Shown here in pieces: positions 62,359-64,000 of a DNA stretch of 64,000 nucleotides (position 1 is the stretch's first letter; each line of letters opens with the position of its first letter). This stretch comes from JAVBSX01 sp031549565 (lineage in GTDB: Bacteria > Planctomycetota > Planctomycetia > Pirellulales > Thermoguttaceae), in NCBI GenBank assembly GCA_031549565.1, contig JAVBPO010000005.1:1-64000 (forward strand), written 5' to 3'. Below the pieces are notes generated by a model. That model was given only the letters and a program-made list of their open reading frames with translations. It made no database searches and was not told where the DNA came from. The translations under genes and the position numbers were made by a program.

Positions 62359-64000
62359 ACACGATTAGCTTGGGAATCTTTATTCTCGAAATTTCGGTGT
62401 GTGTTATAGCGATTCTTCTGATTCGTCTGGTTTTCGGGCGTCTGATCGGCCCGAAGATGTGCCGATTACTCTGGGTTGTGCTGATTGTACGGTGTTTGCT
62501 GCCGTTTTCATGGAGTATTAACATTCCCGCAAACATTTCGCTTGTCTACGACAAGAGGAATGAAATTACTAATTACGAATTCCAAATTGCTGATTTTTCT
62601 GATGAAATTGACTCTGCATTGAAGCAGGGCAGGGCGGATCACGATGATGAGTCCGTAATTCGTGATTCTGAATTAGTAATTCATCCCGTGGCGGAACAGG
62701 GTAGGGGAGACGAAGAAAAATTCGTAATTCGTAATTCTGAATTAGTAATTTCTCCCATGCCGGAGCAGGGGAGGGGGGCCGAAGAAAAATTCGTAATTCG
62801 TAATTCTGAATTAGTAATTCCTCCCCTGCCTTCGGTTCGCGGGCTAAACGGGTGGGTTGTGATTTTGGTGTTATGGGGAACCGGTTCGGTTTTGTTTACG
62901 GTCGTCGTGATTTGGCGCAATCGGTCGTTTGCGCGGCGGACGGCTCGAAATCCGGGAAAAATTCCCGATTGGCTGCAAACGCTGTTTCTGGAAACCGCCC
63001 GCCAACTGAAACTGCGCCGTACTCCGCGACTGGTCGTTTCGAAAAACGTCGAATCGCCGTGCGTGATGGGAGTTTTGCGTCCTCGGATTCTGATACCGAA
63101 ACAACTTCTTGGGGCAGGGGAGGGGGGCTCCGAAACGATGCGGCATGTTTTGCTGCATGAACTGGCGCATTTGAAGCAGGGGGACATCTGGTTCTCCTGG
63201 TGCTGGACGATCGCGCTGGCGGTCCATTGGTACAACCCGCTGCTTTGGTGGGCGTGCCGGAAAATCACGCACGATTGCGAAGCGGCCTGCGACGCGAAAG
63301 TGCTCGAATCGCTGCCGCAATCGCAGCGGCCCGTTTACGGACATTCTTTGCTGGAAATATTGAACCGACTTCAACCGACGACGCTCCCCGTGCCCGGCAT
63401 GAGCGCGATCGCCGAAAAAACGACCAACCTCGAACGGAGACTGATCATGATTACGAACTACAAAAACCGAACCTTCGCCCAAACGCTACTCGGCGTCATG
63501 GTGCTATTAGGCTTGTGCGCGATTTCCCTGACGACATTCACCGTGAGCGCCGAACCGCAATCAGAGCCCGGCGGAGAAGTTTCCGATACGCAAACCATGC
63601 AGTCGTCTTCGGAAACTTCGTACGAAAAAAACAAAGCCGAACTCGAAAAACTGCTTGAAAAGAGGAAACTACTCCTCCAACGGCTCCTTGCAGATGAGCA
63701 GGAAGTCGAAGCGACATTCGAAGGGAAAAACCAGGGAAGTATAACGACCGATCAATGGTTGGATGCGGTGCGGCGAAACGCGGAAAGTAAAATGGAGGTT
63801 TTCGACTTGCAGCTGGAGTTCGTCGACAAAGACGAATCGAACAACGTGGCGTCATGTATCGATGCGCTGCGGATGATGCCGGATTTCCTGACTTGGTACG
63901 ACGAACAGCTCGTTCTCTTGGAAAAGGAGCGCGAAGCCGCCCAAACCGCGCAAGTGGAAGCCCAAATACGTAACCAAACTTACTTATTTAAGGCACGCAA
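62355..64000 (+). CDS. BlaR1-like M56 metallopeptidase, in-frame repeat insertion (partial)
   Basis: At least 548 residues, open to the window edge. N-terminal membrane helices (ISVCVIAILLIRLVF, LLWVVLIVRCLLPF) precede an insertion at about residues 70-156. Two more helices (GWVVILVLWGTGSVLFTVVV) and the zinc-protease motif HELAH (His268, His272) with downstream EAACDAKVL follow, then a fourth helix (LLGVMVLLGLCAISLT) and an extracytoplasmic C-terminal region. The insertion is three copies of a 69-bp unit made of heptamer repeat (VIRNSELVI-type). It signals to the BlaI-like repressor in the family; the ligand is unknown. It starts overlapping the repressor stop. Confidence 0.88.
   Translation, partial: MNTISLGIFILEISVCVIAILLIRLVFGRLIGPKMCRLLWVVLIVRCLLPFSWSINIPANISLVYDKRNEITNYEFQIADFSDEIDSALKQGRADHDDESVIRDSELVIHPVAEQGRGDEEKFVIRNSELVISPMPEQGRGAEEKFVIRNSELVIPPLPSVRGLNGWVVILVLWGTGSVLFTVVVIWRNRSFARRTARNPGKIPDWLQTLFLETARQLKLRRTPRLVVSKNVESPCVMGVLRPRILIPKQLLGAGEGGSETMRHVLLHELAHLKQGDIWFSWCWTIALAVHWYNPLLWWACRKITHDCEAACDAKVLESLPQSQRPVYGHSLLEILNRLQPTTLPVPGMSAIAEKTTNLERRLIMITNYKNRTFAQTLLGVMVLLGLCAISLTTFTVSAEPQSEPGGEVSDTQTMQSSSETSYEKNKAELEKLLEKRKLLLQRLLADEQEVEATFEGKNQGSITTDQWLDAVRRNAESKMEVFDLQLEFVDKDESNNVASCIDALRMMPDFLTWYDEQLVLLEKEREAAQTAQVEAQIRNQTYLFKAR
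62563..62821. repeat. In-frame heptamer repeat inside the BlaR1-like gene
   Basis: A left element AATTACTAATTACGAATTC (62566 on) followed by three units with a 69-bp period (GTAATTCG at 62654, 62723, 62792). 69 is a multiple of 3, so the frame is kept. The left core is identical to that in the RNase P RNA insertion. Confidence 0.85.

Noticed and set aside
62681..63268. A minus-strand frame over the BlaR1-like gene
   Set aside because: It is repetitive only because it reads the complementary strand of the in-frame heptamer insertion.
1..64000. tRNA and rRNA genes
   Set aside because: No cloverleaf with a TTCRANNC arm and CCA-proximal pairing, and no rRNA landmark, was seen on either strand; RNase P RNA is the only structural RNA recognised.

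Overview
The window looks like a chromosomal segment of a Gram-negative-type bacterium, most likely a planctomycete (inference). The gene repertoire supports this: a secreted DUF1080 (3-keto-disaccharide hydrolase type) protein, a BatD/BatE-type fusion, a PQQ-propeller giant, a di-heme cytochrome c fused to a beta-propeller, a bacterial SET-domain protein, a BBP2-like outer-membrane barrel, KdsB (Kdo activation, so an LPS-type envelope) and a YeiP/EfpL-type elongation factor. Base composition is moderately GC-rich and even, apart from AT-rich repeat elements between genes.

Layout. 1-5047: start of a minus-strand gene, a lipoprotein hydrolase, then a minus-strand block with comF, a Tyr-rich secreted protein, MoxR and lysS. 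5395-19169: di-heme c protein, a frameshifted large secreted protein, a hypothetical with one EF-hand-like loop, an SSS symporter, a membrane protein, a GH38-type mannosidase, a YhaM-like HD nuclease and a SET protein. 19260-32785: a 1164-aa secreted protein, a small coiled-coil ORF, kdsB, a LOG-family protein, a GNAT, a porin, an SDR, efpL and a 1171-aa PQQ-propeller membrane protein. 32826-33299: RNase P RNA on the minus strand. 33642-40577: flagellar operon flgG-flgA-flgH-flgI-flgJ-flgN-flgK behind a candidate sigma-54 promoter. 40690-52253: UvrD/PcrA helicase, TPR lipoprotein, BatD-BatE fusion, accB, a sensorless histidine kinase, def, an RNase Z-like hydrolase, ndk-hisS and a nitroreductase. 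52309-64000: beta-helix protein, lutB, a HAD hydrolase, family-4 uracil-DNA glycosylase, mtaB, a membrane histidine kinase, the DUF1080 protein and a BlaI/BlaR1-type pair that runs off the end.

The most unusual content is not a gene but a family of heptanucleotide tandem repeats. Many intergenic gaps hold AT- or pyrimidine-rich 7-bp tandem units arranged as inverted repeats: a purine-rich arm follows or overlaps the upstream stop codon and the complementary pyrimidine-rich arm abuts the next start codon. Unit sequences differ from gap to gap, but the period is always 7. The same material lies inside RNase P RNA (the P12 position), in frame inside the BlaR1-like gene, and encodes the hydrophobic core of the FlgA and FlgI signal peptides. 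It also supplies the last codons of three proteins. Because 7 is not a multiple of 3, stop-containing arms offer stops in every frame while the other arm stays open and hydrophobic.

Two more dispersed families are present: five MITE-like elements of about 140-260 bp with short terminal inverted repeats and GC-rich palindromic cores, and two copies of an approximately 100-bp hairpin with 25-bp arms. No CRISPR array, tRNA, rRNA, prophage or transposase gene was seen.
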